From Tanytarsus gracilentus (lineage: Eukaryota; Arthropoda; Insecta; Diptera; Chironomidae): a DNA stretch of 64,000 nt. Both the position numbers and the translations under genes were made by a program. The DNA is taken from positions 8,564,501-8,628,500 of the forward strand of contig JAXRKN010000044.1 in the NCBI GenBank assembly GCA_038502055.1, given 5' to 3'. Positions within the stretch are counted from its first letter, which is position 1, and every line of letters begins with the position of its first letter. Below the pieces are notes generated by a model. That model was not told the DNA's origin. It ran no database searches and was given only the letters and a program-made list of their open reading frames with translations. Below are positions 30,449-42,996 of the stretch, in pieces.

Positions 30449-32397
30449 TTAAATTATTAGAGTATTCATTAGGGTGTTCACGAAGTTGTGAAAATGAAAG
30501 CTTAGTGGAAGAAGAAAAATGTAAAATGAAACTGCCAACATGAAAGAACTATTTGCACTTTTAGTCGGTTCATACGCGAGAGTTTCAAACTCTTCTATGT
30601 CAGTCCATTCACTCAATATACCGATTCTGTTTAAGCTCGCCACTCTTATCAAGTAAGTTGTGTTGGGATGTAAGTTGCTGACAATAAACGTTGCATTCAT
30701 TTTTGCGGGCACATCTCGAATATTTGGTTTTTTCCACTCTTGATTATTAGATTCAAAATCATCCTTCGACATCATCTCAAAACGATATTCAGTGACTCTC
30801 ATTTGATCTTCACTATTTTCTTCAATCATTCCCAAGTCAATATCGAGACTTTCATATCCATGTCCTCGCAATAAACATTTTTCTGGCTTCGGAGGTCGAA
30901 TTCCTCTCTCAACATAGACAAAATACTCATCTTGTCCTAATATATTCTTTGGCACGCATTTATAAAGTCCAAAACTTTCATTGTGCTGCAAATGAATCTA
31001 AAAAGAAAAATTAAAGATTATTTCTGAAAAATTGGCAAGTGACATACCGTTAACAAAGACGATCCATTCACAGTATCAATATTATGATGTGAAATTTTTT
31101 TGCCCTTGTGATACCAGGAAATATTTAGTGGCGGATTCCCGACCGCATTACAAAATAATTCAACGGTGCCATTAAGAAATCCGTATTTGATTCTTTTGCC
31201 TTTTTTGTCATCCACTTTTCCATTTAAAGTCTTCATTTGCTCAGTTAGTACGATCTCCGGTTTGACTGAAACAATTAAGAGAAAAATATATTAATTATAA
31301 GCTTAAGTGGGAGCAAGTTGAGAAGTTTTGAAAATAATTTTAAAAAAAACTTAAAAGTTAAACTTTTGTTAAAAATACTAAATTAAATTTTAAAAAATAC
31401 TTAATTGTATTTTTTTGATGTTACATAATTTACAAATAACCCCATAATTAAAAACTAGAACACTCAAGCAAAAATCTAAATCACGTTTTGATCTTACATT
31501 GTACGTCAAGCTGAATGACTCGATCTTGTGACTCAATGAACTGTGACGTTTCTTGGATAGCTTTGCACACATATTCGCCCGAATGCGAGCGATTAACTCG
31601 ATCAATCCAGAGGCCTTCCTGAACTTTTTTAAAGTGAATTGATTCTAGCATATAAACATTTTTTAATATTATTTTTATAAATGTTTAAGGAAAAAGAATT
31701 TTACCATGAATTGAATGTTCTTGGTGAAACCAATGAATTATAGGTTTTGGAATGCCATCTGCAGCACACGGCAGTGTTACAGATTGATTCGCAATGACAA
31801 TGATTTCCTGATTATAATTTCTGAACTCGATTGGCTCTGTAAATAATTTTTTTAAACATTGTTATACTAAGAATAAAACTTTTTCAATATTATTCACCAT
31901 AAATTATCAACTCAAAAGACTTTCTTCCATACTTTCCCTCGCATGTCCAATTTCCAAAGTCCTTTTTCTCAATTTGTTGAAACACAAGTCGCAACACGTG
32001 AACTTCATCGTTGGGCAAACTTGAGTCAACAACATGCACGCGGCCAGATAAATTTGTCACATATTTGCCCCAAGGATTTTTCCATTTTATGTCTACTCCA
32101 TTGCACGAAATCATCCTTGAGTCATTAATAGAGTGAAGAACTTCAGTCACGTCGGGTAACAATGAAACTAAATCTTGGCGATAAAATTTAGAACTTTCAT
32201 TTTCGCATCGTGCGAATTCTGCAATATGAAAATAAATATTTAGAAATTTTCTCATTATTTTCTCATTGTGGCGCCAGCTCGTCGAGACATGTAGGCGTCA
32301 GTGAAAAAGTTGCAATGATAAATTCATTAATTTAATTGATTTCGTTACCTATGGTTATTAGTGTGAAGATTAGTATTATAAAGTTACTGCAGTTCAT
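30449..32397 (-). CDS. Immunoglobulin-superfamily cell-surface protein A (Ig domains + FN3)
   Basis: Six exons join in phase to 471 residues: 32397-32349, 32218-31898, 31836-31705, 31644-31498, 31265-31048, 30997-30449. A signal peptide (CSNFIILIFTLITI) leads into four Ig-like stretches, seen from Cys and Trp pairs such as ISCNGVDIKW ... FGNWTCEG, VTLPCAADGIPKPIIHW ... GEYVCKA, and VELFCNAVGNPPLNISW ... YKCVPKN. A fibronectin type III domain follows (TTYLIRVASLNRIG). The C-terminus is hydrophobic without a cytoplasmic tail (FMLAVSFYIFLLPLSF), which suggests a GPI anchor. Several N-glycosylation sites. This architecture suits neural adhesion or recognition proteins of the fasciclin/NCAM kind; no precise ortholog is claimed. 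Confidence 0.85.
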
Positions 32398-33022
32398 GGT
32401 GAAAATATTTTAATATTTTTCAAAATTTATTGTCGGTGGTTAATTTTCCTGATTATATTATTTTCACATAATTTTATGGCAATTTTATCTTCAATACAAT
32501 AAAATCTAGTTTAAATTGCTGGAGATAAGGCTTGACGATTGCAAAATATAATAAACACTGAGTATTTTTTCATCTTCCAAGCTTCAAATGTGTTTAGTGA
32601 TAAGGAATTCACTCTTGCTAGTTGCCAAAAATTTTACACGACTGTACATGATTTTCTTTCTTACATTTCATGAATTAGACCATATTTTAAAAATTGATAA
32701 TGCGCAAAAATTTCTATATTTTTTCAAGATTATTTCTGGATTGGAAAATGAAAGAAGAATTTATTTAATCTTCAAATTTCCTTCAACCCTCACAGGACAC
32801 CCCTTTTCAACTGATCCCTTACCAAATTTCAACTGACTAACGAAAAAATTATTCGATGAGAAAAAGGAAAAGAAGATGAATGAAGCACGTGTTGGATTTA
32901 TCTACGCATGCTTACGCTAGAATAGTTTTTATGAATGAAATCTCACACACTGAACATGTCAAAAAAGTAAATATTTTATTAAAGATGAAAAATTAGTCGC
33001 AACTTTTTCTTTCACACATGAT
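32398..33022. other. Spacer between the two Ig-superfamily genes
   Basis: AT-rich, with no supported gene. Likely holds the promoter of gene A and the 3' UTR of gene B. Confidence 0.6.
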
Positions 33023-34322
33023 TTAAATCATCATGAGTGAGGCAATCAAAGAAATTAAGATTTTAGATACATCAGATGTTTTTTGCGCATCACTGTTCAC
33101 AATCTCAGATCGTTTTTGCAGAACAAAAGTTTGATTTGACCTTCCATGATCATTGTAAGCGATGCAGTTGTAGATATCAGCGAAACTTTCTTCATTCTCA
33201 ATTTTTACAGTCAGTGAAGATGAAAAATCTCGAATTTCCACGTTTTTAAAAGTCTCATAGTTGTTGCTTAGCCAAGAGAAGCGTGGAATTGGGTCAGATT
33301 TAGCGTTGCAATTAAGTGTCACAGTTTCACCAATTGTAGAGAAAATCTCAATTGGATCCGATGAGATTTGCTTTGGACCGTCTGTGAAAAATATAAAAAG
33401 TAATAAAATCTTTAATTTAAAAATTTTTTTCTCACATTCAACAACTAATTCCATTTCTCGTTCCTGGATATTTTTTAATTCATCCAGTTCTTGAATGGCA
33501 ACGCATGAATAAGTTCCTGCTTGATCAACTCGAACATTATTAATCAGAATTCCATCATTTAATCTGATATAATCCTTTCCGGGAGCTAAAATTTGTAAAG
33601 TGTGCACAAAATTAACAGTTCGAAATAATTTTTTCCTCTTACTTAATTCTTCTTCTTCAAAATACCAAGTGATCTTTTCTGCTTGTGGGACACTAATAGT
33701 TTTACATTTAAGTGAAACTGAATCATTTTCTTTTGCGATAAATATTCGTGCGATATTATTGATAGTCAGTGGATCTAAAGAAGAAAAAAATTAATTCAAA
33801 AATTCCTGGAAAATTTCAATTACTCACAATAAAGTTTTAGATTAAAAAATTTCTCAACATAACTCCCGTTCAAAATAGTAATGCATTTGTAAGCGCCAAG
33901 TGACATCATATCGATTTTCTTAACCGTTAAAATTGACTCCTCATCTGTTGTCGAAATTTGATATTTTGATGATGATCCATGAATTTCACTTGAGTTGGGA
34001 TAAAACCACTTGATATTGCTTCCATTACACACTAAACTTTTATCTCCGCCAACGAAACCTACGACTTCTGTTGTTTGAGACGTTTTGGCAGCATGCGATG
34101 ACCCTGAAATTGAAAGCATTTAATAATAGACTGAAATGGTTCTATAATGTAACTGAACTAAAAATAGACGAAATCTCAAATTGCGTGGGTCTTGTAATTT
34201 TAAATTTAAATTTAATGAAAAGTGAAAATGAATAAAATTTAATTCTAACACAGAAAAAAAATTAATTACATACCGATTAATGCAATAATAGAAAGAATGT
34301 AAAAATTCCTTTTGTATATCAT
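33023..34322 (-). CDS. Immunoglobulin-superfamily cell-surface protein B
   Basis: Five exons join in phase to 321 residues: 34322-34274, 34103-33828, 33774-33643, 33585-33436, 33381-33023. Signal peptide (RNFYILSIIALIG), then three Ig-like domains: LVCNGSNIKWF ... YKCITI, SLKCKTISVPQAEKITWYF ... GTYSCVAIQ, and VTLNCNAKSDPIPRFSW ... IYNCIAYND. The end is hydrophobic (SKILISLIASLMMI), consistent with a GPI anchor. No FN3 domain. Intron 4 (33435-33382) is 54 nt, in frame and without a stop, so retention would only insert 18 residues. Exon sizes and phases parallel gene A (first exon 49 nt and third exon 132 nt in both), so the two are probably tandem duplicates. Confidence 0.82.
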
Positions 34323-34814
34323 TTTATAAAACACTTATTGTATTGAATCCGACGGAGAGTAAAAAGAAGACTGAAAAGTTACAAAGAAAAAATTTTCTAG
34401 AAAAAATCTTCGTCGAGGAAAATGAAAATTTTATAAATCATGTCTCATTTTTAGAGAGCTCTGTAAAATTTTGTAATTTTCATAGAGTAGCAAATGAAGA
34501 TGAATGGCAACTCTAGATGATCCCTATGTATAAGTTCTCTCTTTATGTTTGCCGCTCATTTATTATGATGTAGGGAACAAATATCTAATTTTAACTGACT
34601 TCATCATCTGTGTAAATGTGCGTTAATTAAGAAAATCTTTAATTAACCAAAACACTTAACTTATTAAACTTCAATCATAATAAATTTAGAGTGAAATTAA
34701 AATGATACTCAAAATTTATTGAAGCACATTTGGGACCTTTTTCGCTAATGTAATTTTATTCGTTACTAAATTTCATCATTTTATAAAATCCCACATAATT
34801 TTAATTTTACACTT
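34323..34814. other. Spacer, no gene seen
   Basis: AT-rich sequence between the Ig-superfamily gene B start and the end of the arginyl-tRNA synthetase gene. Confidence 0.6.
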
Positions 34815-35428
34815 TTACATCTCGTTTAAAACTTTAAGCCCAAGAATTTCGAGACCGTGTTTGAGGACTTTTCTAGTTGTGTTGAAGAGTAGGAGCCGCT
34901 GTGATGCGGTCGCATTACATTCACAATTTTTGACCGATAGTGTTTTAAAAGCTTTACTTGTGACATTACATAAATCGAACATGTACTTTACAAGAATACA
35001 CGATTCTAGCTCATCATAGGAATGATAAATGATTTCGGGATATTTGAGAATCAAATAGATGAGCTGTTGTGCTTCTGGTTCACATAAAAGTTCTAAATTT
35101 AGCTCTTCTGCCTCGCTTATATTTTGATTCGTCTGTTGGAGGTTAAACAATCGGCAGTGGGTATATTGAAATTTAACACCAGTGTCTCCGTTCATTTGAA
35201 GAATTTTGTTCCAATCAAAGTCATAATCTCGTTGTCGACGTTGCTTTAAATCGTTTACAATTATTGCCGACACACCAAGAACATCCGCAACAGTTTCGCC
35301 GTGCTTTATTAAATCGACCTTGGTAGTAAGCGACTCCTGCTGTTTGCGATACATGAGATCTTTTGCCTCATCGAGAATGTCTTTTAGAAACACAATGTTC
35401 CCTTTTCGTGTACTCATACCTGTATTAA

Positions 35429-35469
<41 letters not shown>

Positions 35470-36700
35470 TAATTAAATAAGTAAAAAACATAAATTCAAA
35501 GACATATCGAAAATTAGAATTTATTGTTCAATTCATCCAAATGGACGAAACCATAAGAGAGCGGATCTCTAATTTTTCACATACCTCGAATTCTTCCGAA
35601 TTTTATATGCTGAATATTTTTATCGCCATCAAAGCCCACTTGATTTACAACGCTTTTTATAGCCGCGAAATGATCGTGCTGACCGTTGTCGACAACATAA
35701 AACACCTTGTCCATCTCGTATTTTTTTCGCCTACTTAAAAATGCCGCAATGTCTCTGGTTAGATAGAGGGTAGTGCCATCGCTCTTTATCATGGGCACTT
35801 TTCGATCACCAACAGCCACAACGTATTTTTCCTCAGAATCTTTTTCAATGACATTCTTATCACTCAGCAATGTGATTATGTCTTCAATATTTTTTCTTCT
35901 ATACATAGATTCAAATTCATACACGTCGTAAAATATGTTCAGCCTCTCGTAAGTTTTTTTTAACTCATCAAGCGTATATTGTCTGATTCTTTGCCACTGA
36001 TTCATTATCTCATGATCCTCGCTGAATTCCATTTTCTCGAAAATCTTTCGCGCCTTGCTTGCTATCGATGGATCTTGAGAGCTGTTTGCCATAACATAAA
36101 CCCTTAAAAGATGATGAAGTGGATTGCTTTGAATTTCTTCGTCACTCAAATGCTCCATGTCGATGCCGACTTTAAGGAAGCCAAATTGAGTGCCATAATC
36201 ACCTAAATAGTTCATTTGTGTCACATTGTGAGTTAATTGCTTTAAAAGATTAGACAGAAAGTTGCCGATAATTGTTGATCTAAGATGACCAACATGGAAT
36301 GGCTTTGCGATATTTGGTGAGCTGTATTCGACAATGATTTTTTGAGGATCTTCACAAACACTGCTTATATCAGTTGGATTTTTTAGCGAGTCTTTAACAG
36401 CTTGATTGCTTAGCGCAAAGGACACATGGTGAGATCCAATCGAGACACTAGTTATGTCCTCATTCTTAACAGATTGAAGTTTATTGATGTCAATTTGATC
36501 GGCCGTGAGAAGCTTCAGAGGTAACTTAATTTCATATCGTCCTTTATCAGATCTCAAGTGAAGAATTCCAGCATAATTCTTCTTCTTAATTGCCGGATTA
36601 ATTTCGTTTATCTTTAAAATGGTAAAATAAAGCAATTATTGTACTTAGAGGTTACACAACTTACCCTGGCACTAATGAACTTCCTCAAATGAATTGACAT
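34815..36700 (-). CDS. RARS2: Mitochondrial arginyl-tRNA synthetase
   Basis: Three exons join in phase to 555 residues: 36700-36665, 36611-35585, 35419-34815 (human RARS2 has 578). It charges mitochondrial tRNA-Arg. The class I HIGH-type motif is HVGHLRSTIIGN near residue 120, preceded by SSPNIAKPF. Also visible are NYLGDYGTQFGFLKVG, the TLYLTRDIAAFLSRR active-site helix and MSTRKGN near 355 (the KMSKS position, lacking the canonical form as in mitochondrial enzymes). The C-terminal DALR anticodon-binding domain ends in LKHGLEILGLKVL. The first 12-residue exon (MSIHLRKFISAR) is basic and amphipathic, fitting a mitochondrial targeting signal. Confidence 0.95.
35431..35466. repeat. (AG)18 microsatellite in RARS2 intron 2
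   Basis: Perfect AG dinucleotide run directly beside the splice acceptor of the last exon; on the transcribed strand it is a CT-rich tract and may serve as the polypyrimidine tract. Confidence 0.95.
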
Positions 36701-36874
36701 TGCTTTTAGATTGATAAAAATTTAATTTCTATTTTTTCGCTGATAATGTTTTGATTTTGTTTGTTTATACTTTAAACATATGTTTGAGCTTTTGCGAGTT
36801 AGAGAGGTTTTACTTTATACAACCGGAATTCTTAAATTTAATTCGGAAAAAGTTTTTCTGAAATTTCCATCAGA
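36701..36874. promoter_or_regulatory. Bidirectional promoter RARS2 / eIF2A
   Basis: Only 174 bp separate the start codons of the two divergent genes. No TATA box is obvious in either direction, as usual for housekeeping gene pairs. Confidence 0.7.
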
Positions 36875-38713
36875 ATGAACTTCGGCTGTAAGTTTTAAAT
36901 TGATCAAATTAATCATAACTGCTTGTTACACGAAAGGATTATGAATTTCACTTCATAATCAATTTAATTAAAGTGATAAATGTCAAAATAATAATTCACG
37001 TTTTCGCAAATTTATTTTAGTGAGAGGTTCAAGCGGGGTTGAAGTGTGGACAATTGACAATGCTGTCGCTTCGGCCCGCAATTTTAAGCCCATTTTTCAA
37101 GAGGCACGGGCTGCCCGTGCACTTGCTTTCAATGAAGACTACTTTGCCTACGGAAGTAACACAGACGTGAAAGTTTACAACACCAATTATGAGCTTAAAT
37201 ATACAATTCCACGACCTCGCTCACACATCATTAAGTTCTCGCCAAAAGGAACTTATCTGATTGTCTATGAAATTTTTATCAGCACCAAGGACAGTGCAAC
37301 GAGTCCTAATTTATTTTTCTATGAAACTGCAACGGGAAAAGAAATCCACAGTTTCATAGCCAAGAAAAATAGTGAATGGGAACCGTTTTTTAGTCACGAT
37401 GAAAGTATGCTTGCTATTCAGTTGAGTGGCGATGTTCATTTCTACGACGTATCAAGCACTGGAGAATTTTCAAAGTCTCCGCATAAGATTACTGGAAAAG
37501 TTGGAGGATTCAGCGTTTCGCCTGGATTAAGCACTCATGTCGCAGTTTATATTCAGGGGACAAAAGGAAGTCCCTCGATGGCACGTCTCTTCAAATATCC
37601 AAATCTTGAAGGTGCTTACATCTATGATGATTTTTCATACAGTCACAATAATTACTAATTATTTTAGGCTCGCCAATTGCATCGAAAAGTTTCTCTCAAG
37701 CTGACAGAGTAGAAATGATTTGGAATAAGAAGGGAAATGGATGTATTATTCTGACGAGCACGGACGTTGATACAACTGGTGCTTCTTACTATGGCAAACA
37801 GGCTCTCCATTTTCTCGCAACAGGTGGCGATTCATTCAGTGTTCCTCTTAAGGCTGAAGGTCCGATTCATCAATGTGCTTGGTCACCAAAATCAAATCAA
37901 TTCATCGTCGTCTATGGAAATAGTCCGTCCAAAGCAACACTCTTCAATATGAAGTGCGATGTAGTCTTTGATTTTGGCACTGGCATTCGAAATCACGTCT
38001 ATTGGAATGATTTTGGCAATTTGGTTTTATTTGGTGCATTCGAAAACTTTCGAGGTAATATTGAAGTTTGGGATATAAATAAGAAGCAACAAATCTCGAC
38101 TGGCTATGCACCGGACTCGACATTTTTGGAGTGGGCACCATCAGGTGACATTTACATTACTGCGACCACATCACCACGACTTCGTCAAGGCAATGGCTTT
38201 AAAATTTGGCATTACTCTGGAGCTTTACTTTACGAGTTGATGTATCCTGAAAAGCACGAATTGTTAGAGGTCGCATGGAAAAAGTATGCCGATGGAAAGT
38301 TTAAGGAACCAGTAATTACAAGTCAAAAAGTAGAGGGCATTCAATCGGTTCAAGCTCAGCCATCGACAAAGAAGTATGTGCCACCGCATATTAGAGAGTT
38401 TGGCGAGGCAGCAGCAGTAAATACTTCGAGTAATAGCGCAAAATATGTTCCTCAAGCACAAGGGCCAATTCCTGGACTACCTCCAGGTTATACAAGCTCG
38501 AAGCCACAGCAAAAGAAACCATCTAATAAGCCGGCAGTTGAGGGAGTTGATGACGATAAGAAGAAAGCATCTGCCATTCGTAAGAAGCTTAAAGACATTA
38601 AAATCCTCAAAGAGAAACAACAAAATGGCGATAAATTGGACAAGAACCAATTGAAGAAGATTGACATGGAGAAGGAACTTAACAAGGAATTGGCCGCACT
38701 TCAACTTTCGTAA
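36875..38713 (+). CDS. eIF2A: Eukaryotic translation initiation factor 2A
   Basis: Three exons join in phase to 549 residues: 36875-36887 (a 13-nt first coding exon, MNFG plus one base), 37021-37611, 37668-38713. A WD-type beta-propeller covers residues 1-420: GSSGVEVWTIDN, YKIWHYTG-like FKIWHYSGALL, MIWNKKGNGCIILTSTDVD, TGASYYGKQALH, VFDFGTGIRNHVYW and EVWDINKKQQIS. A basic, Lys-rich C-terminal helix follows (IRKKLKDIKILKEKQ, NQLKKIDMEKEL). eIF2A delivers initiator tRNA to 40S subunits independently of eIF2 and GTP and supports non-AUG start. Divergent from RARS2 and convergent with TOPBP1. Confidence 0.95.
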
Positions 38714-38803
38714 ATTAAATTTTGCAAGCTGTGAAAGAAAAAGTGCATAAATAAAAAAAGTTTTCTTTTTTCCACATATATAAAACATCTAAAATAGACG
38801 AAA

Positions 38804-38809
38804 TTTATT
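38804..38809 (-). terminator. Poly(A) signal of TOPBP1
   Basis: AATAAA on the minus strand, 25 bp after the stop codon. The eIF2A transcript ends within the same 120 bp gap, so the 3' UTRs of these convergent genes nearly touch. Confidence 0.55.
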
Positions 38810-38833
38810 AAGATTTTTTATCCTGAATACAAC

Positions 38834-41800
38834 TTAAGCCAATAAATTTTCAGAGAGTAGATATTCGTATATAAATCGAACATTTCTAATCACGATGTCA
38901 CACGCATGAAGAGTCTTCTGATTTTTATTGTCGAGTGAATTGGGATGATCGACTAGGCAGTAGTCGATTTTTTCTCGCTTCAAAATGGAAGTCTTAAATT
39001 CAGGCTGTTCATCAATGATTACACCGCCTCCGGTTGTGATAACAAATGAGAAAATTTCACGCTTTTCAGGAGTTGCCACAATCAGAAATTTCATTCCTGT
39101 AAAGAGTCCATTTCTATATTTTTGTGCGTTCATGAGAATTGCTTGTCGACAAATGTAAGGCCCTCTTATCACCTCCTCTGCAGCTTTGATAGTCGAAATG
39201 TTGGATTTTAATTTTGGACTCCCATACTCGTAGTCCTCTGGATTAAGGAATTTTCGAGCAAGCATCGAATCTTTCACAAAGTCAGGATGGATTATGAAGT
39301 TTCCACGAGCGAGCGCGCAAAAGTATTTGGAGCTCTTAGCGAGTTTCGGCATTACGAGATATTTAAAATTATTCTCATCTATTTTTCCGCCAAGCTCAAT
39401 TATGTTAGCCATGATTCGACTTTTCTCCTAAAAAAATTTAAATTACAATTTTAATATACTTTATTTAACTAATTTATTTCACTATAAAATAAAGCTCTTG
39501 GTGTGTTCTTGAATCTCGACCTCATACCTCATTGCTATTTCCACTGCTTACTGCAAACATGAATGACTCGCTATCGTAATCATTTACTTCACTCTGTTGC
39601 GGTCCTCCCAGAAAATCTATTTCATCGCCTAAATATTGTTAACTTTAAAAATTTATTAAATTTAAAAAAAATTAAGTTTTACCCGAACTATCAAGCGCTG
39701 CTGGTGATACAGACGATTCTTGTTCTTCATGAATTTCGATAGCAGATGAGTGAACATCGTAATTTTCATCAATGCACATTTCACTTGCTTCTTCGTTCTC
39801 GTTAATAGGTTCGATACCAAATGAAATACGTTTCTTTTCTTCTTCATAAATCTGAGTGGAAACGGCCCAAACAACTTTTTTATCTGCCAATACTTCATCG
39901 TCCAAATCTAGTTGCTTCCTGGCGTTGATATCACGGGAGCTATGAGCAATTTGAGATAATTCACGCGATCCACTACGCAAAAGTCTTAAGAGATCATCTG
40001 CGTTGCGTTTGACAACTGGGCTCTGACTCTCGTCAAAGTTGAGGAAATTTGCCGCTTCTTCCTGCATGTTCACCGCAACACTAGCCTGCATTTGATTATT
40101 GCCGTTATTGTCTTTTTTGGCAGGATCTGGCGAATCGTAGTTCGGTATGCATCTCTTAAAGAAATTGTAGCGTTTATTTGCGTATGGAGTTGTATTAACA
40201 TCGTCGCGCAGAGCTTTCTTGAGACTGTCACTTCTCGGAACATATTGATCATCAAGCATATCCATTTTCATTTTCCAAAACCACTGAGAATCGGGTGATG
40301 AGTCGGGACGGATGGAAAAATCTTTGCCTGGCGGTGGTAGCATTAAATCGGGTAGCTGAGGCATTGGTGAGCTCTCGTCATACACATGTTTTTGAGTTGC
40401 TCCCGGCGTTTTCAATAGCTCTTGTTGTCTCTGAGCACGTGGTGAAATTTTGTTTTTAGCATTCTCCTCCAAAATGGCAGCTTTCGTAAGAATTCGTTGA
40501 GGAGTTGGAAATTCAGCGACCAAATCTGAGATACTTAAAATGCCATCGTCTTCCTCTTGAGCAAAGCTTTTGTCGTTTTTGGGTGTCTTTGGGGTTTTTG
40601 GCGACTCGACATTACGAGGTCTCAACTCAATTACTCTCTTTGGCAAAACGGCTTCTTTTTCTGCATAGTCCACATTATTTTCAACCACCATGATGTCGTC
40701 TGAATCATTATCGGTTGGAGTGCCTTGTGAAAATGGTATAATAGATTCTCGCTGATTCTTTTTGTTTCTCTTTGAGGGTTGCGTGGCTCCAACAAGGAAT
40801 TGAGTTTCATCATATCTCATGTTGTGTTTGTAGCACTCATAAAGCCACTCGGCTTTCAGCACAGTAAAGTTCCATTTTAGAGCACCTTCAAACTTTTTTC
40901 CACTCGCCGCTGGGCATAAAAGAATTGCTTCCTCGTTCTTGTTGAGTGCCTCGTTGCATCTTCCTCCCATCGCCGATATCAACAGCTTAATGTAGGGTCT
41001 TTCTCTCTCCATGGTGTAAGTCGAAAGGACGAAAAGTTCATCTCTGAGAATGTCGCAGAGATCTGGATGTGACATAAATACTGGATTGTAATAAAATTGC
41101 ATTTCCACACACTTTCCCTCAGAAACGCTGTCTTCTAAAAACAAGTCATTGACCATTAACTTGTGCTTCATCTGTGTTACCGGCGCATCGATCAAATTCG
41201 ATGGTGTTATGATATAGTCAACTGTCTTATTGTATGAAGCGTCAACAATATTTGCACCCAGTTTCTCACACTCTTTCATAATTTGGACAAAATCAGTTGT
41301 TTCAGCATAGCCATAGATGTAGACATTCGAACCCGCTAAAAATTGAATAAAGCTCTCATCGTCTTCATCATCGGAGTGTGGTTTTAGAGCAACATTTTCC
41401 TTTTCATAATGTGTGGTGGTACTGCGAATTGTTGTGACCGTTGTGCTTTTTGTAGCTCGCAATAATTGAGGCTTTTTGAATGTGTCATCTTTTCCACCGA
41501 ATGATTTTGCCGCTAATCTATTGGATGCATTGCCATTGGACATGATACTTTTGTCAGTAATTTGACGTTTCAAAATGGGCAAATTTTTAGAAGACACACC
41601 AATTCTTGATGATCGTTGAGTCTCTTCAAATGTTAAGTGTCTCGTTGAAGAGGCGTTGACTGACGTTATGTCCGAGAGCATAGTATTGTCAAAGTGAAAC
41701 TTGTCGAGAGAGGTAGCGTCTTTTGTGGGGGTCGATGCCTTCAATGTTGGTGTTATTAGATAGTTTTCATTCAGTGGCAACGCATATCCAGCCGCAACGG

Positions 41801-42793
41801 AATCTTTAACCCAATTTGCGCGCACACATTTAATTTTGAATTTTATGGCTGCCTTTCCTTTGGTGGAATCGATATCTTTCGGTGTCATGAATAAACAATT
41901 AACTATTGCCGTCTTGAAAGTTTGAGAAAAATCTCCTCCATTCGATTCAATCGAGTCCATCAAGTATTTCTTCGTGGCGACATCAATGCCGGTGGAACTT
42001 GCAGTTATACCATAGAACATGGGAAGCTTGTAAGTGGCAAACATTTCATGATCTGGTCCATTATTGAAGTTAATGTCTTGATGCATATTCCAGTACTCGC
42101 GTATCCACTCGGGCTTCATAATTTTCATCTTATGCTTATTGGCGAAAAAGTATTTAGCAGAAAATATATCTTCCGTCACGAGATGTGTTGTAATTTCCTT
42201 GAGACTATTGCTATAAATGCCTCCCATGTAGTGGACGAGTTTAATCAGCAGATTCTTCTCCTTTCGGTCGCTTATCGATGAGAAGCAAATGAAGAAATTT
42301 TTCATGGAGAGATTGTGAAAGTGATATTGATCGGGGATGTTGATCTGCTCATAAAGCACCGTGCAAATGGCCTTGACTCCAAGAATACTGAAATTTACAT
42401 TTTAACATAATTTCTTTAAAGATATGCTCATAATTTCACTTACTAGATCGTCTTCATCTTTTCAATGTGCTGAAATGCTTCGCCCTCAAATTTATCCATA
42501 ATAAAAATTTCCAATGTCGGCTCATCTCTTTTGAACTTTAGGCACTCGCTTACGCTGATCGGGAGGATATTTCTTTTTAACGGAATTTTATCAAGCAGTG
42601 CCTAAAATTTAAATGTAAAATTAACATTTCAGAATCTCACTGGATCTTTTTAAAAACTCACCTGATGTGCGATTTTCATCTCTTTGCTCATTTCGCCATC
42701 GTCATTTGTCAAAACATAAAACTTTAATAGCTGATCTTCATCTTGAACGCGTTCGGAGAAATTCATAAGGCTTAATTGATTCGAATTTTCCAT
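38834..42793 (-). CDS. TOPBP1: DNA topoisomerase 2-binding protein 1 (BRCT scaffold)
   Basis: Five exons join in phase to 1229 residues: 42793-42662, 42601-42444, 42387-39683, 39628-39528, 39427-38834. Repeated BRCT domains are seen around residues 103-190 (LIKLVHYMGGIYSN, KPEWIREYW), 216-290 (GITASSTGIDVATKKYL), 436-530 (VYIYGYAETTDF), 533-620 (IKLLISAMGGRCNEAL, LKAEWLYECY) and near the C-terminus from about 1030 (IIELGGKIDEN, GMKFLIVATPEK). A long Ser/Thr/Pro-rich linker (PKTPKTPKND) carries many SP/TP sites. TOPBP1 (Mus101 in Drosophila) loads CDC45 at origins and activates ATR after replication stress, in the nucleus. The start chosen is MENSNQ at 42793; an in-frame ATG at 42847 is possible. 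Head-to-head with UBR7. Confidence 0.92.
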
Positions 42794-42853
42794 TTTGTTG
42801 TAAAAAATTATAAATTTTAAATTATCGTTGTGTCCGTTTAAAAACAATTTTCA

Positions 42854-42867
42854 GCGCCATCTAGTTG
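42854..42867 (-). promoter_or_regulatory. CTCF-like binding site
   Basis: On the minus strand CAACTAGATGGCGC matches 13 of 14 positions of the CTCF core consensus CCASYAGRKGGCRS. It lies between the divergent TOPBP1 and UBR7 start codons. Confidence 0.5.
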
Positions 42868-42876
42868 GGCGCGAAA
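42867..42876 (-). promoter_or_regulatory. E2F-like site in TOPBP1/UBR7 bidirectional promoter
   Basis: TTTCGCGCCC on the minus strand fits the E2F consensus (TTTSGCGC), about 75 bp before the TOPBP1 start codon. TOPBP1 is a replication gene and a known E2F target in animals. The two start codons are 203 bp apart and there is no TATA box. Confidence 0.6.
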
Positions 42877-42996
42877 AAAATTAATACAGTTCAACTTCGA
42901 CTCGAGGAAAAGAACTTTCGAAAGAATTTAATTTTATTTTCGCGTTATTTCATCACATTAGAGCATTAATTCAGTATTAAATTGGAGGATAAAGAC

